Positions 33,207 to 42,837 of a stretch of 64,000 bases of DNA are shown piece after piece. The position numbers and the translations under genes are program-made. The notes under the pieces were generated by a model. It ran no database searches and was not told the DNA's origin. It was given only the letters and a program-made list of their open reading frames with translations. The DNA comes from TMED27 sp041397865 (GTDB lineage: Bacteria > Pseudomonadota > Alphaproteobacteria > Micavibrionales > Micavibrionaceae): positions 1,426,001 through 1,490,000 of the forward strand of contig JAWKVT010000001.1 of assembly GCA_041397865.1 (NCBI GenBank), in the 5' to 3' direction. Each line of letters starts with the position of its first letter. The stretch's first letter is position 1.

Positions 33207-34427
33207 TTGCACCTCAAAACCTTAAAATTCACAGCCCTGCTTCTGCTTTTAAGCACGCTTTTCCCGCTTCCGGCCCGGGCGCTTGATGTCCTGTCCGTCC
33301 GCTTCGGACTGTATCAGGAAAAAACCCGCCTCGTCCTCGACCTCGACCGCCCTGCACAATTCCGTGCCTTTGTCTTGTCCGACCCTTACCGCATGGTCAT
33401 CGACCTGCCCACCTTCACATGGCAGGCCGGAAACACTCAAACCCCGCAAAGCGGCGGCGTTCTGGTCACCCGCCACGGTAACCTCAAGCCCGGCATCTCA
33501 CGCATCGTTTTCGACATGAACCGCCCCGTCAGCATCCAAAAAGCTTTCGCCCTGCCGCGCAGCGCCGATAAACCCGACCGCCTTGTCATCGACTTCGCCA
33601 ATGTATCGCCCAGCCTGTTTCAGCAAGTCAAAAGCACCGTTCACGGATCGCTCGACGTGAATAAGGCCGCACAAAACGCCGGGGTAGCTCTGGCCCCGCC
33701 GCCGCCCCCGAAACCCGAAACACAAAACACAAAACCTTTAATTATCCTCGACCCCGGCCACGGCGGCATAGACCCCGGCGCCACCGGCCCCGGGCACTTG
33801 CACGAAAAAACCGTGGTTCTGGCACTGGCCAAAGAGCTCAAAAAACAACTCGAAGCCTCCGGCCAATACCGCGTCAAACTCAGCCGCGAAAACGATCATT
33901 TCATCAAGCTCACCGACCGCGTAAAATTCGCCCGCAAACATGGTGGCGACCTCTTCATATCCCTGCATGCCGATTCCATGCCCGACAAAAACGTCAGCGG
34001 CGCATCCGTCTACACCCTGTCCGAAAAAGCCTCAGACGCCCAGACAGCCAAGCTCGCCGCACGTGAGAACAAAGCCGACCTCATCGCCGGTATAGACCTT
34101 AACGTTGAAGATAAAGACGTCGCCAATATTCTGGTCGATCTCGCCATGCGCGACACCATGAACCAGTCTAAATTCTTCGCCAATACCCTCGTACAGAATT
34201 TAAAAAGCAGCAATGTCCGCGTACTCGAAAACACCCACCGTTACGCCGGATTCGCCGTTCTTAAAGCCCCGGACATCCCCTCCGTCCTCATTGAGGCCGG
34301 GTTTATGTCCAACAAAAAAGAGGCCGACATGCTAAACTCCCACGCCCACCGCAAAAACCTCGCCGCCGCTTTAAAAAAAGGAATAGACCGCTATTTCGAT
34401 CAGGTTCGCAAAAACCAGCGGATATAG
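33207..34427 (+). CDS. amiC: N-acetylmuramoyl-L-alanine amidase, AmiC type
   Basis: 406 residues. A signal peptide (residues 1-26, ending PARA-L) is followed by an AMIN domain (about 27-145) for septal peptidoglycan targeting and an Amidase_3 domain (about 178-400). Zinc and catalytic motifs: ILDPGHGGIDPGA (His), HEKTVVLALAKEL (Glu), FISLHADS (His) and VLIEAGFMSN (catalytic Glu). Cleaves the stem peptide from MurNAc during cell separation. rne-amiC divergence is a common alphaproteobacterial layout. Confidence 0.93.
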   Translation: MHLKTLKFTALLLLLSTLFPLPARALDVLSVRFGLYQEKTRLVLDLDRPAQFRAFVLSDPYRMVIDLPTFTWQAGNTQTPQSGGVLVTRHGNLKPGISRIVFDMNRPVSIQKAFALPRSADKPDRLVIDFANVSPSLFQQVKSTVHGSLDVNKAAQNAGVALAPPPPPKPETQNTKPLIILDPGHGGIDPGATGPGHLHEKTVVLALAKELKKQLEASGQYRVKLSRENDHFIKLTDRVKFARKHGGDLFISLHADSMPDKNVSGASVYTLSEKASDAQTAKLAARENKADLIAGIDLNVEDKDVANILVDLAMRDTMNQSKFFANTLVQNLKSSNVRVLENTHRYAGFAVLKAPDIPSVLIEAGFMSNKKEADMLNSHAHRKNLAAALKKGIDRYFDQVRKNQRI

Positions 34428-34644
34428 CGGCCTCCCACACGTCCTTAAAAAATACAGTTTTTTATAATAACTTAAGACTTGCACAAAATCGCGCATAAGC
34501 CGCAAAAAAAATAAAAAACTCTTGAAAAACAGTGTGCAATACGGTTTCGTTTGTGTATAAGAAAGAATATTGAAAAATGGCTCGAATGAAAAAGAGCATT
34601 AGTTTTTTCTTGGTTTAACTACAATTTTAGAAAGAGGTCTAAAA

Positions 34645-34845
34645 ATGAAGAAATTTGCAGCAACTCTTTGCATCGCCGGAACAGCTATTGCTCTTTCTGC
34701 ATGTGAAACAGCAGGTACAGGCAACGTTGACACAGCTCCTCCTTACGCGGATGAGCGTACAGCAGGCTATGATTCAGAGCCCGCACCAGCAAGACCCGCG
34801 CCCGCTCCTGCCGAACGCGTATTCAGAGAGCAACAGACTAAATAA
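34645..34845 (+). CDS. Small lipoprotein, entericidin-like size
   Basis: 66 residues. A lipoprotein signal with lipobox LSAC at 17-20 (Cys20 after cleavage). The mature ~47 residues are Ala/Pro-rich and probably extended (PARPAPAPAERVF). AAAGAGGTC precedes the ATG and a terminator follows within 30 bp, so it is a monocistronic unit. Its base composition and clear signals argue that it is a real, possibly abundant, outer-membrane lipoprotein. Confidence 0.8.
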   Translation: MKKFAATLCIAGTAIALSACETAGTGNVDTAPPYADERTAGYDSEPAPARPAPAPAERVFREQQTK

Positions 34846-34869
34846 TCTCTGAATTTTAAGAAATTTCAA

Positions 34870-34903
34870 AAGGCTGTCCCGAAACACTCAGGGCAGCCTT
34901 TTT
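34870..34903 (+). terminator. Terminator of the small lipoprotein gene
   Basis: AAGGCTGTCCC and GGGCAGCCTT form a stem with one bulge around an 10-base loop, followed by TTTTT. Confidence 0.85.
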
Positions 34904-34998
34904 CTTTCAGCATGCATTTTTCTTTGGTGCGAGACAAAAAACCGGATATCATAGCCACTCCGTTTAAGCCCGAATAGAAAACCCGCCAGCATAAAACG

Positions 34999-35319
34999 AT
35001 GAAAAACATATACGACATCCTCCTGTTCACTCTCGCCAACACCATCGGCTTCATGTCCACATCCATAACATATCACGCAAGCGTTCTCAGCGGGCGCTTT
35101 CCGACCGAGATCATCGAAACCGACCCCGCAGCCTTCAACAACGCCTTTTTCACAGGAACAATGCTCACATGGATTTGCTGCGCGGTGGTCAGCCTCGGTT
35201 TCTTCACGATCCGCTCAAAATGGCGGTTCATTTTCCTGCTGATCCCCGCATTACTGCCGATAGCCTACGGATTAAGCGTCCTGAACGAATTTGCGGCGCT
35301 GCCCCTGACCGCATCCTGA
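34999..35319 (+). CDS. Small membrane protein, unknown
   Basis: 106 residues with three hydrophobic segments (about 6-22, 50-68, 75-93). The 3' end overlaps the end of the convergent L,D-transpeptidase gene by 55 bp. No family recognised. The codon use is host-like, which supports that it is real. Confidence 0.55.
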   Translation: MKNIYDILLFTLANTIGFMSTSITYHASVLSGRFPTEIIETDPAAFNNAFFTGTMLTWICCAVVSLGFFTIRSKWRFIFLLIPALLPIAYGLSVLNEFAALPLTAS

Positions 35320-36410
35320 GCATCCGCCGCCGCTTCGTCACCATACACCATTTTAACAGCCGCTTCGCCGCCTCCTGCGTCCTTACCAGAGGTTTTATCA
35401 CCTTCATCGTCAGCCAACAGCTCCTCCGCCTCCTCCGGCATCTCCACCGGACCAAACACCGCCCCCTCATCATGCACCTTCACCTCATCGCCCTCCACCT
35501 CAAGCGACGGCCTGCGTGCAATCGCAACCGGATAACCGTTCCGCTCTTTCAGCGCCTTGCGAATAGCAGGCCAGCGCAGGCGCTCCTGCCATTCCCCGGC
35601 AGTCTTGATAATGAGCTTCATCTCGCTATTGCTCAGCTTCTCCTCCGGAACCTCGCCCATCTCTTCCATCGCCACAGACTGCTCCAAAGACGGATTGGCC
35701 TCCAAAAACAGCTCGTCATCAACCCATGCCACCTTAATCGGCTGGTTCACCACCGTCACCTTCGTCCCCACCGGAATAAGCTCAAACAACTCCGTAATTT
35801 TCTCCGGATACAAGCGAATGCAGCCCGAACTAACCCGCCGCCCGATTCCGAACGGCTTATTCGTGCCGTGCAGGGCATAGGTCGGCCACCCCAGATAAAG
35901 CGCATGCGTTCCCAGCGGATTATCCGGCCCCGGTCCGTAATACGGTTTGAGTTCCGGATCTTCTTTCCGCATACGCGCCGTCGGCGTCCAGGTCGGCCCT
36001 TCTTTCTTCCTCACAATTTTTGTTATACCTTCGGGCGTGTTCAACCCCTCACGTCCCACACCGATCGGCGTATGATACGGCGCCTCATCACCGTTTATAA
36101 ATGCGTACAGCCGCATATCGGCCAGATTAATCACAATTCCCTCATGCGGCGCATCGGGCAGCAAATGCCGCGTCGGCAAAATCAAATCCGTCCCCGCTCC
36201 GGGCAACCACGGATCGACGTACGGATTCGCTGCACGCAGTTCGGTAAACCCTAAATTATAATCCCGCGCCAGATGCACAAACGTATCTTCATACCGCGCG
36301 TCATACTCGATCATATCCCCGACATACGGCTTGTCATACGCAGCATACGCTTTAGGCAAAAGCGCACCAATACTTAAAACAATGAATAAAACAAACCCCA
36401 GATACTTCAT
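35265..36410 (-). CDS. L,D-transpeptidase (YkuD family) with LysM
   Basis: 381 residues from the ATG at 36410. Signal peptide (MKYLGFVLFIVLSIGALLPKAYA). A LysM-like region (EDTFVHLARDYNLGFTELRAANP) precedes the YkuD domain, with the catalytic site HGTNKPFGIGRRVSSGCIRLYP (His and Cys). The ~120-residue C-terminal tail is acidic and disordered. Makes 3-3 crosslinks in peptidoglycan or attaches proteins to it, in the periplasm. Family members are typically 300-350 residues, so the tail is an extension. Confidence 0.92.
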   Translation of the reverse strand: MKYLGFVLFIVLSIGALLPKAYAAYDKPYVGDMIEYDARYEDTFVHLARDYNLGFTELRAANPYVDPWLPGAGTDLILPTRHLLPDAPHEGIVINLADMRLYAFINGDEAPYHTPIGVGREGLNTPEGITKIVRKKEGPTWTPTARMRKEDPELKPYYGPGPDNPLGTHALYLGWPTYALHGTNKPFGIGRRVSSGCIRLYPEKITELFELIPVGTKVTVVNQPIKVAWVDDELFLEANPSLEQSVAMEEMGEVPEEKLSNSEMKLIIKTAGEWQERLRWPAIRKALKERNGYPVAIARRPSLEVEGDEVKVHDEGAVFGPVEMPEEAEELLADDEGDKTSGKDAGGGEAAVKMVYGDEAAADAQDAVRGSAANSFRTLNP

Positions 36411-36419
36411 GTTCACACC

Positions 36420-37397
36420 TTACAGGAACTTTTCCGCAGGAGGAAGCTTATAGCCGCCAATTCTACCTCCACGCCCTTTTACCTTCTCTTCCAGCATTTG
36501 TGAATGGAATAATGTTTTTTCCAGCACATCTCTATATGTTGTTGACGGGTCAACACCGCCAATCCAATGATGTCCTTTCATAATCTCAAAATTCATTTTA
36601 ATTGGAATATCTGCTGTCAAACGTGCATCAGAGGACCAGCCGACCTCTTTAAGAGTCCGCATTATTGCATCTGCCATTTCCGCAAGAGATTTTCCATTAG
36701 ATGCGCTGATCGTAAATGGAACGTCCACCAAATCAATCACCCCGCCATCTTTATACATACGCTTTGGCACATCCGGCCCTAAAAAACCCATTTGAAGCAA
36801 AGCATCTATTAACACAGGATCAGTAGCAACTTGACCATTAACAGTTTTAGGTAAGGTGACATGGATTTCCCCTACAGAAAAATCACCTGAAAGCACCACC
36901 CCACCAGAAGAAGTTTTTTTAAACTCAGGCTTTAAAGATGCCTTAAGCGCCATGAACGGCATTTGACGGTTTCCATCCGCAGAAACGGAAAACACACGAT
37001 CAAACTCGTCCTGATCGAACTCAACATTGGGCATTGGTAATTCATAGACCTGTTCAACCTCGACATAACCGGAAATCCCATAGTCTTCCATAATTTTTTT
37101 AGCCTGCCGCCCTTTTCGCTGTGCATCTTCAAGATAATTACTCACATAATTAAGAACAAACATACTCTGTTCTACATCTCGCCCCTGCCCAATATTAACG
37201 GTTAAAGCAGACTTTGTTGCATCTTCACCATCTTTTGTTTGAAAATTATAAGGCTGAAAACCAGCCTGCTTCATTTCTTTTAAAGCACCAACAGGAATAC
37301 TCTCAAGCGCATCAATATGCGCATGAAAAACAAGGGAAACATCATCAATTCTTCGAGATGAACTTTCAAAGCCTCTTTTAATATATTTATCATCCAT
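36420..37397 (-). CDS. Orphan protein, 325 residues
   Basis: Not recognised. No signal peptide or membrane segment. Mixed alpha/beta character with basic C-terminus (KVKGRGGRIGGYKLPP). AT-rich against its neighbours (icd and the transpeptidase), suggesting import. It ends 9 bp before the transpeptidase start region and lies 42 bp beyond icd on the same strand, so it could be read with either. Confidence 0.6.
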   Translation of the reverse strand: MDDKYIKRGFESSSRRIDDVSLVFHAHIDALESIPVGALKEMKQAGFQPYNFQTKDGEDATKSALTVNIGQGRDVEQSMFVLNYVSNYLEDAQRKGRQAKKIMEDYGISGYVEVEQVYELPMPNVEFDQDEFDRVFSVSADGNRQMPFMALKASLKPEFKKTSSGGVVLSGDFSVGEIHVTLPKTVNGQVATDPVLIDALLQMGFLGPDVPKRMYKDGGVIDLVDVPFTISASNGKSLAEMADAIMRTLKEVGWSSDARLTADIPIKMNFEIMKGHHWIGGVDPSTTYRDVLEKTLFHSQMLEEKVKGRGGRIGGYKLPPAEKFL

Positions 37398-37438
37398 GCC
37401 AAGGTCTTACTGCATCCAAACCCAAATGGTAATATTTT

Positions 37439-38647
37439 TTACATATCGCATTGCAGCCGTTCAACGACCTTATCTAGAAACTCCTGAGTCGTCAGCCATT
37501 TTTGCTCCGCCCCAATCAACAGCGCCAAATCTTTCGTCATATGCCCGGCCTCCACCGTTTCAATGCAAACCCGCTCCAGCGTATTCGCAAATTCCACCAC
37601 CTCAGGCGTCCCGTCAAATTCCCCGCGATATTTCAAGCCCCGGCTCCACGCAAAAATACTGGCAATCGGATTGGTCGAGGTCGGGTTCCCCTTTTGATGC
37701 TCCCGGTAATGCCGTGTCACGGTTCCATGCGCGGCTTCCGCCTCCACGCATCGCCCATCGGGCGTCAACAGCACAGATGTCATCAGCCCGAGCGAGCCAA
37801 AGCCTTGGGCCACAATATCGCTCTGTACGTCTCCGTCATAATTCTTGCACGCCCACACAAACCCGCCTTTGGATTTAATCGCCTGCGCCACCATGTCATC
37901 AATCAGCCGATGCTCATACCACAAATCCAGCGCCTCAAAATCCGCTTTAAACTCCTCATCAAAAATCCGCTGAAAAATCTCGATAAACCGCCCGTCATAC
38001 TGCTTCAAAATCGTATTTTTTGTTGACATATAAACTGGATATTTTCGGCTAAGTCCATAATTAAACGAGCTTCTTGCAAACCCCTCAATACTCTCATCCA
38101 GATTATACATCGCCATTCCGACACCGGCAGATTTAAACTCAAAAACTTCATGCTCCTCCGGCTCGCCGCCTTCCGGCGTATAAACCAGCTTCAACGTCCC
38201 CGGCCCCGGAATTTTCAAATCCGTCGCCTTATACTGATCGCCAAACGCATGACGGCCAATCACAATCGGCTCTTCCCACCCCGGCACATATTTCGGTACG
38301 TTTTTCGTTGTAATCGGCTCGCGAAACACTGTCCCGTTCAAAATATTGCGGATCGTCCCGTTCGGGCTGCGCCACATTTTCTTGAGGCCAAACTCCTCCA
38401 CCCGCGCTTCATCCGGCGTAATCGTCGCGCATTTCACGCCCACGCCATGCTTTTTAATCGCATGGGCCGCATCCACCGTCACCTGATCGTCGGTCGCATC
38501 CCGGTTTTGTATCGAAAGGTCAAAATATTTCAGATCCACATCCAGATACGGCAAAATCAACCGCTCCTTGATAAACGCCCAGATAATGCGCGTCATCTCA
38601 TCGCCGTCAATTTCAACAATCGGATTTTGGACTTTAATTTTATTCAT
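37439..38647 (-). CDS. icd: NADP-dependent isocitrate dehydrogenase
   Basis: 402-residue homodimeric IDH of the eukaryote-like type found in alphaproteobacteria. It starts with KIKVQNPIVEIDGDEMTRIIW, has the substrate segment SPNGTIRNILNGTVFREPI, and the metal-binding DDMVAQ aspartate region and KNYDGDVQSDI. Catalyses oxidative decarboxylation of isocitrate in the TCA cycle, supplying NADPH. Confidence 0.96.
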   Translation of the reverse strand: MNKIKVQNPIVEIDGDEMTRIIWAFIKERLILPYLDVDLKYFDLSIQNRDATDDQVTVDAAHAIKKHGVGVKCATITPDEARVEEFGLKKMWRSPNGTIRNILNGTVFREPITTKNVPKYVPGWEEPIVIGRHAFGDQYKATDLKIPGPGTLKLVYTPEGGEPEEHEVFEFKSAGVGMAMYNLDESIEGFARSSFNYGLSRKYPVYMSTKNTILKQYDGRFIEIFQRIFDEEFKADFEALDLWYEHRLIDDMVAQAIKSKGGFVWACKNYDGDVQSDIVAQGFGSLGLMTSVLLTPDGRCVEAEAAHGTVTRHYREHQKGNPTSTNPIASIFAWSRGLKYRGEFDGTPEVVEFANTLERVCIETVEAGHMTKDLALLIGAEQKWLTTQEFLDKVVERLQCDM

Positions 38648-38734
38648 GATATCCTGCTTTTAATGTCATAGCGCGCCCGCGCATTTTTTTACCAAACCCA
38701 ATATAGAGCGAAAGACACCAAAGGAAAAGGACCG

Positions 38735-39643
38735 ATGGACGAACAATTCGGCGGGCAGATCCAGAAAATCCAGTGGAACAACAACCTCAAAAGCCTCTGG
38801 CTCAGCTTCTATTTCATTTTCGGCATTATATTTTATGTCACCCTTTTGCTCACCGCCGTCTTACTGGTCATCGCCGCGCTCGCCTATGCCGTTGACCCGC
38901 AAAATTTCACAAACGAACTCCGGGGTTTCGAACTCAAACCCAATAACATCTACCGCATCGGTAAGCCTTACGTGAAAATGTTCGTCTTCGTCATTCTCGC
39001 AACGATGTGGTTTTTCAAACAAAGCCTCGGAGATGTCGGGTATTTCTTCAGCGCACAACGGCTTGAACTTCCCCATGACGACCCGTTCTACAAAACCCTT
39101 GAAAACTTGTGTATCGAACGTGGCCTGAGAGTCCCGCATCTCTATCTATGGCATGAAAACATCTTCCCCGAAGAATGCGTAACCGGCGCAGTGGTTCAGG
39201 ATTTACGCAAAGGTGCCTCGCTCGTCATAACCCCGGCAACATACCACCTGCCCGATGAAGAAATGGAAGCCTTCCTCGCACAGGTCGTCTACCGGATTGA
39301 AAGCCGCGACGTTCTCTTCCTCTCCCTTCTATGTTTCTTCGGCTTTTTCCCCGATCACCTGCGCGCGGGCACGCACAAAACCCTTGCAAAAATCCTCACT
39401 CCCTTCCTTAAAATCACCGATATGGTGCTAAAGCCCGTCCGCAACATGATTCTCAACATGCGCTTTGGCCGCAGCGAAGTCGGCGCCATCACCCTGACAA
39501 AGAAAAAAGCGCCCATGGCCGCTCTGCTGGAAAAACTCGCCCCCCTCGAAACCGTACGGCTGTATTTTCACGATCAATATCTGCCGCTCTTCATCACAAA
39601 AACCAACGAAGAATATAGAAAGGCTCTGATTAAAAAGGCTTAG
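38735..39643 (+). CDS. HtpX/M48-like membrane protein lacking HExxH
   Basis: 302 residues. Two membrane segments lie at about 23-52 and 80-94. Residues ~130-200 align by eye with the core of M48 peptidases: RGLRVPHLYLW, the ECVTGAVVQ, VITPATYHLPDEEMEAFLAQ segments, then RIESRDVLFLSL in place of HI(K/R)NRDVL. The zinc site HExxH reads Q183-V-V-Y-R, so metal binding and catalysis should be lost. Likely a pseudoprotease. Function unknown. Confidence 0.65.
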   Translation: MDEQFGGQIQKIQWNNNLKSLWLSFYFIFGIIFYVTLLLTAVLLVIAALAYAVDPQNFTNELRGFELKPNNIYRIGKPYVKMFVFVILATMWFFKQSLGDVGYFFSAQRLELPHDDPFYKTLENLCIERGLRVPHLYLWHENIFPEECVTGAVVQDLRKGASLVITPATYHLPDEEMEAFLAQVVYRIESRDVLFLSLLCFFGFFPDHLRAGTHKTLAKILTPFLKITDMVLKPVRNMILNMRFGRSEVGAITLTKKKAPMAALLEKLAPLETVRLYFHDQYLPLFITKTNEEYRKALIKKA

Positions 39644-39663
39644 GGTCCATACTCATTGCTCCC

Positions 39664-39996
39664 CTAAAACAACGCGCCTATCTCCGCCTGCAACCGCTCA
39701 AACGCTTTTTCAAAAACCCCGCTTTTGGCAATCCGCCCTTTATCCTGTATAAAAATTTCATACATCGTGGCCCGCGGCCCAACCTTGCGGATAATAAATT
39801 GCAGATACGGCGCATGCCCCTCAACCTTGTAATAGGTATAGCTGGCAACCCCCTCATCAAAATCACACTCCACACTGCGATAAGTCAAAACCTTCGCCGC
39901 TGCAGCTTGCAAATACAGCCCGTCCAGCTTTTTAAACTGGGCGTTTGTAAAACCTGAAGCGTGACTCTGAGCCGAAAAAGGAATAATTTCAGACAT
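39664..39996 (-). CDS. Conserved small protein, unknown
   Basis: 110 residues, soluble, mixed alpha/beta (KVLTYRSVECDFDEGVASYTYYKVEG, LQFIIRKVG). No signal or motif recognised. Divergent from the thioredoxin-like gene at 40036. Confidence 0.55.
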   Translation of the reverse strand: MSEIIPFSAQSHASGFTNAQFKKLDGLYLQAAAAKVLTYRSVECDFDEGVASYTYYKVEGHAPYLQFIIRKVGPRATMYEIFIQDKGRIAKSGVFEKAFERLQAEIGALF

Positions 39997-40035
39997 AAGA
40001 AGATTGTACCACGTTTACAGTGAAAGGAAAAAGTA

Positions 40036-40587
40036 ATGGCCCTACTCCATACACCGGAAAAAAACGAAAACCTGTACGCCCCTGATTTCACACTCAAAAA
40101 TATCGACGGCCACACGCTCTCCTATGCCGACATAAAAGGCCAAAACGGCACAGTCATTGCCTTTATCTGCAATCACTGCCCATACGTACAGGCCATCATC
40201 GACCGCTTCGTAAGCGATGCGAAAATCTTGCAAGCCAACGGCGTAAACACCGTATGCATCATGCCCAACGATACGAAGAATTACCCCGAAGATTCCTTCG
40301 AAAACATGAAAAAATTCGCCGCCCGCCACGGCTTTACCTTCCCCTACCTCATCGACGAAACACAGGGAACCGCACATGCGTACGACGCCATCTGTACGCC
40401 TGATATTTTCGGCTTCAACGCCGATGGCCAATTGCAATACCGTGGCCGCCTCGATTCCGCCGGACCAAACCCCGCCGACGAAAACACCGTAAAAGAACTC
40501 GTCAACGCCATGACCCAAATCGCCGAAGCCGGAACCGGACCGGCACAACAACATGCCTCCATGGGCTGCTCAATTAAATGGAAATAA
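40036..40587 (+). CDS. Thioredoxin-fold redoxin (CNHC type)
   Basis: 183 residues of the AhpC/TSA-like thioredoxin superfamily: PDFTLKNIDGHTLSYADIKG, the redox motif CNHCPYV (C-x2-C) at about 50, and GCSIKWK at the C-terminus. The cis-Pro position is in ICTPDIFGF. Such proteins act as peroxidases or reductases in the cytoplasm; the partner is not identified. GAAAGGAAAAAG precedes the ATG. Confidence 0.85.
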   Translation: MALLHTPEKNENLYAPDFTLKNIDGHTLSYADIKGQNGTVIAFICNHCPYVQAIIDRFVSDAKILQANGVNTVCIMPNDTKNYPEDSFENMKKFAARHGFTFPYLIDETQGTAHAYDAICTPDIFGFNADGQLQYRGRLDSAGPNPADENTVKELVNAMTQIAEAGTGPAQQHASMGCSIKWK

Positions 40588-40597
40588 CATTGAAAAT

Positions 40598-40681
40598 CGT
40601 CATTGCGAGGAGTAAAACGACGAAGCAATCTAGAAATCCTACTTGATAGCTCTGGATTGCTTCGCTACGCTCGCAATGACG
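40598..40681. repeat. CGTCATTGCGAGG-type palindromic repeat
   Basis: Arms CGTCATTGCGAGG...CGAAGCAATC and GGATTGCTTCGC...CGCAATGACG, reverse complements with few mismatches. This sequence type is common in intergenic DNA of alphaproteobacteria. A longer frame upstream of yfgM would begin inside it, which argues for the later start. Confidence 0.85.
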
Positions 40682-40699
40682 AAGATTAAAGGAACGACG

Positions 40700-41401
40700 A
40701 TGGCAGATTTATTTAGAGAAGTTGACGAAGCAATGCACCAGGAGCGCATGGCAAAGCTCTGGACGGAAAACCGCGTCTACATCATCGGCTTTGTCATTGG
40801 CACTATTTTGCTCACCGCCGCCCTTTCCGGTTACCGCACATGGGATGCGGGCGTTAAGGAAAAACAAACCGCCACCCTGATCGCCCTGCAGGATGCGCCC
40901 GAATATCCCGCCAACATTCTCGATAGCGAAAAACTCGACATGCGCGCAGGGCTGCGCGGCATCACTCTCCTGCAAGCCGCAGGCGCTTTCCTCGATCAGG
41001 ATAAACGCGATGAAGCCGCCGCCCTCTACGAACGCGCAGGCGCAGACGCCGCCCTGCCCGACGAGTTCCGTCACCTCGGCATCCTCATGGCCGTACGTCT
41101 CTCAAGCCATGACGAAAATGCAGATGGCACGGCCCTGCTTGAAAAACTCTCACCCATCCTAAAAGCCGACAATAGCCCGTGGAACGCCCACGCCCGACTT
41201 GAGGCCGCAGCAATCAACGCCCGCATGTTACAAAACTATGAAAATGCGCAAACACACCTCAAGATCATAGCCGATACAAAAGACCTGCCCGATAGCCTGT
41301 ATCAGCGTGCCCGCGCCTTGGCCCATATCTATAAGCTCGAACAAAAATCTCCCCTTCCACACGCGGAAGAGACAAAAGAAAAAACGAAAGAACCCTCATG
41401 A
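40700..41401 (+). CDS. YfgM-like tetratricopeptide periplasmic protein
   Basis: 233 residues from the ATG at 40700 (AAAGGAACGACG before it). Cytoplasmic head, one membrane anchor (RVYIIGFVIGTILLTAALSG, about 24-43), then a helical TPR-like periplasmic part. In enterobacteria YfgM works with the periplasmic chaperone network at the Sec translocon. Overlaps bamB by 4 bp (ATGA). The order yfgM-bamB-der is widely conserved and supports all three names. Confidence 0.85.
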   Translation: MADLFREVDEAMHQERMAKLWTENRVYIIGFVIGTILLTAALSGYRTWDAGVKEKQTATLIALQDAPEYPANILDSEKLDMRAGLRGITLLQAAGAFLDQDKRDEAAALYERAGADAALPDEFRHLGILMAVRLSSHDENADGTALLEKLSPILKADNSPWNAHARLEAAAINARMLQNYENAQTHLKIIADTKDLPDSLYQRARALAHIYKLEQKSPLPHAEETKEKTKEPS

Positions 41402-42711
41402 AACGCTATCTCCCCGCCCTGATTGGATGTTTCTCTGTTCTCGCTCTTTCCGGCTGCAGCGGCCTGTTCGCCTCAGACGACCCCCCGCCGCTTAAAGGCG
41501 AACGCATCAGCATCATGGAACTGCAAAAGTCTCTGGAACCCGACGACCCCGTTCTCGAGGCTCAAGGCCTCATCATGCCCGAAGAATGGGCAAACGAATT
41601 CTGGCCGCAAGCCGGCGGTTATCCAAACCATTCCATGCAAAACCTCGCTTTGCCTGCAAAGATCACCCGCGCATGGACCGCCGATATCGGCGACGGCGCC
41701 ACCGACCGCCTCCCCCTCGTCGCCCAGCCCATCGTCGTCGATGACCGTATCTTTACACTCAACACCCACAGCCGCCTCAGCGCCTTTAACATCAAAAACG
41801 GCGACAGACTCTGGCACACCGATATCGCCGATGAAAACGAGGACGACCCCGTCATCTCCGGCGGCATCGCCTCCGGCGGCAACCTCCTGTACGTCACAAA
41901 CGGTTTTAACGAAGTCCTTGCCGTAAATCCCGCCAGCGGCGAAATTCTCTGGCGTCAGCACATCCCCGCACCCTCACGCGCCGCACCGACAGTCATAAAC
42001 AACCGCGTTTTTGTCAGCACACTCGACAGCCGCCTTCTCGCCCTCAGCCCGAATGACGGACGCGTTTTGTGGGAATATACCGGGCTAAGCGACGAAGCGG
42101 CCCTTCTGGGCGCAGCCAGCCCCGCCGCCAATAACGACATCGTCTTGCCCGTTTTCTCTTCCGGGGAAATCACCGCCCTGCGCATTGAAAACGGCTCCAT
42201 CGCATGGTCGGACAACCTCTCCAACATTCGCGGTCAGGGCGGCCTGTCCACCATCACCGATATCCGCGCCCTGCCCGTCATTGATAAAGGCATCGTCGTC
42301 GCCATCTCCTTCTCGGGTCGCCTCGCCGCGATTGACGAACGCACAGGCACCCGCATCTGGCAACGCGAAATCAGCGGTTCTCAAACGCCGTGGATCGCCG
42401 GAAACCACATCTTCGTCCTCTCATCAGATAACCAACTCATCGCGCTAGGCCGCGACACCGGCTCAATTCGCTGGGTTACAAAGCTCCCGCGCTTTGAAGA
42501 CGACGAACCCATCGTGCTGAACGGCCCGGTTCTGGCCGGGGGCCGCCTCATCCTCGCCGGAAGCGAAGGAAAAATCATTGAAGTCTCCCCGGAAAACGGT
42601 AAAGTGCTGGGTGAATGGGACGCAGGCGGCACAATCTCCATCTCCCCCATCGTCGCCGGCGGCACCCTCTACCTGCTCTCCAAAGACGGCACTTTAAGCG
42701 CTTATAGATAA
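41398..42711 (+). CDS. bamB: Outer membrane assembly lipoprotein BamB
   Basis: 437 residues. Lipobox LSGC places the lipidated Cys at residue 20. The remainder is an eight-bladed beta-propeller of PQQ-like repeats (GDRLWHTDIADE, SGEILWRQHI, GRVLWEYTG, GTRIWQREI, GSIRWVTKL). Part of the BAM complex that inserts outer-membrane proteins. Normal length. Confidence 0.92.
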   Translation: MKRYLPALIGCFSVLALSGCSGLFASDDPPPLKGERISIMELQKSLEPDDPVLEAQGLIMPEEWANEFWPQAGGYPNHSMQNLALPAKITRAWTADIGDGATDRLPLVAQPIVVDDRIFTLNTHSRLSAFNIKNGDRLWHTDIADENEDDPVISGGIASGGNLLYVTNGFNEVLAVNPASGEILWRQHIPAPSRAAPTVINNRVFVSTLDSRLLALSPNDGRVLWEYTGLSDEAALLGAASPAANNDIVLPVFSSGEITALRIENGSIAWSDNLSNIRGQGGLSTITDIRALPVIDKGIVVAISFSGRLAAIDERTGTRIWQREISGSQTPWIAGNHIFVLSSDNQLIALGRDTGSIRWVTKLPRFEDDEPIVLNGPVLAGGRLILAGSEGKIIEVSPENGKVLGEWDAGGTISISPIVAGGTLYLLSKDGTLSAYR

Positions 42712-42724
42712 CTCCCTACACTGC

Positions 42725-42790
42725 ATTCCCTGCGCAGGCAGGGATCTCACATAAAGTTCAGCAAAGATTCCCGCTTGCGCGGGAAAAGCA
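42725..42790. repeat. Two short hairpins before der
   Basis: TCCCTGCGCAGGCAGGGA and TTCCCGCTTGCGCGGGAA, two adjacent REP-like inverted repeats between bamB and der. No remains of the missing Der N-terminal domain are seen here. Confidence 0.6.
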
Positions 42791-42837
42791 AAATGAAGTA
42801 TCTGTGTTAATCCGTATTAACCCGTGGTTTTAAAAAT

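Noticed and set aside
40643..40700. Longer yfgM start at 40643
   Set aside because: The extra 19 residues come from a palindromic repeat (40598-40681) and the 40700 ATG has a good ribosome site.
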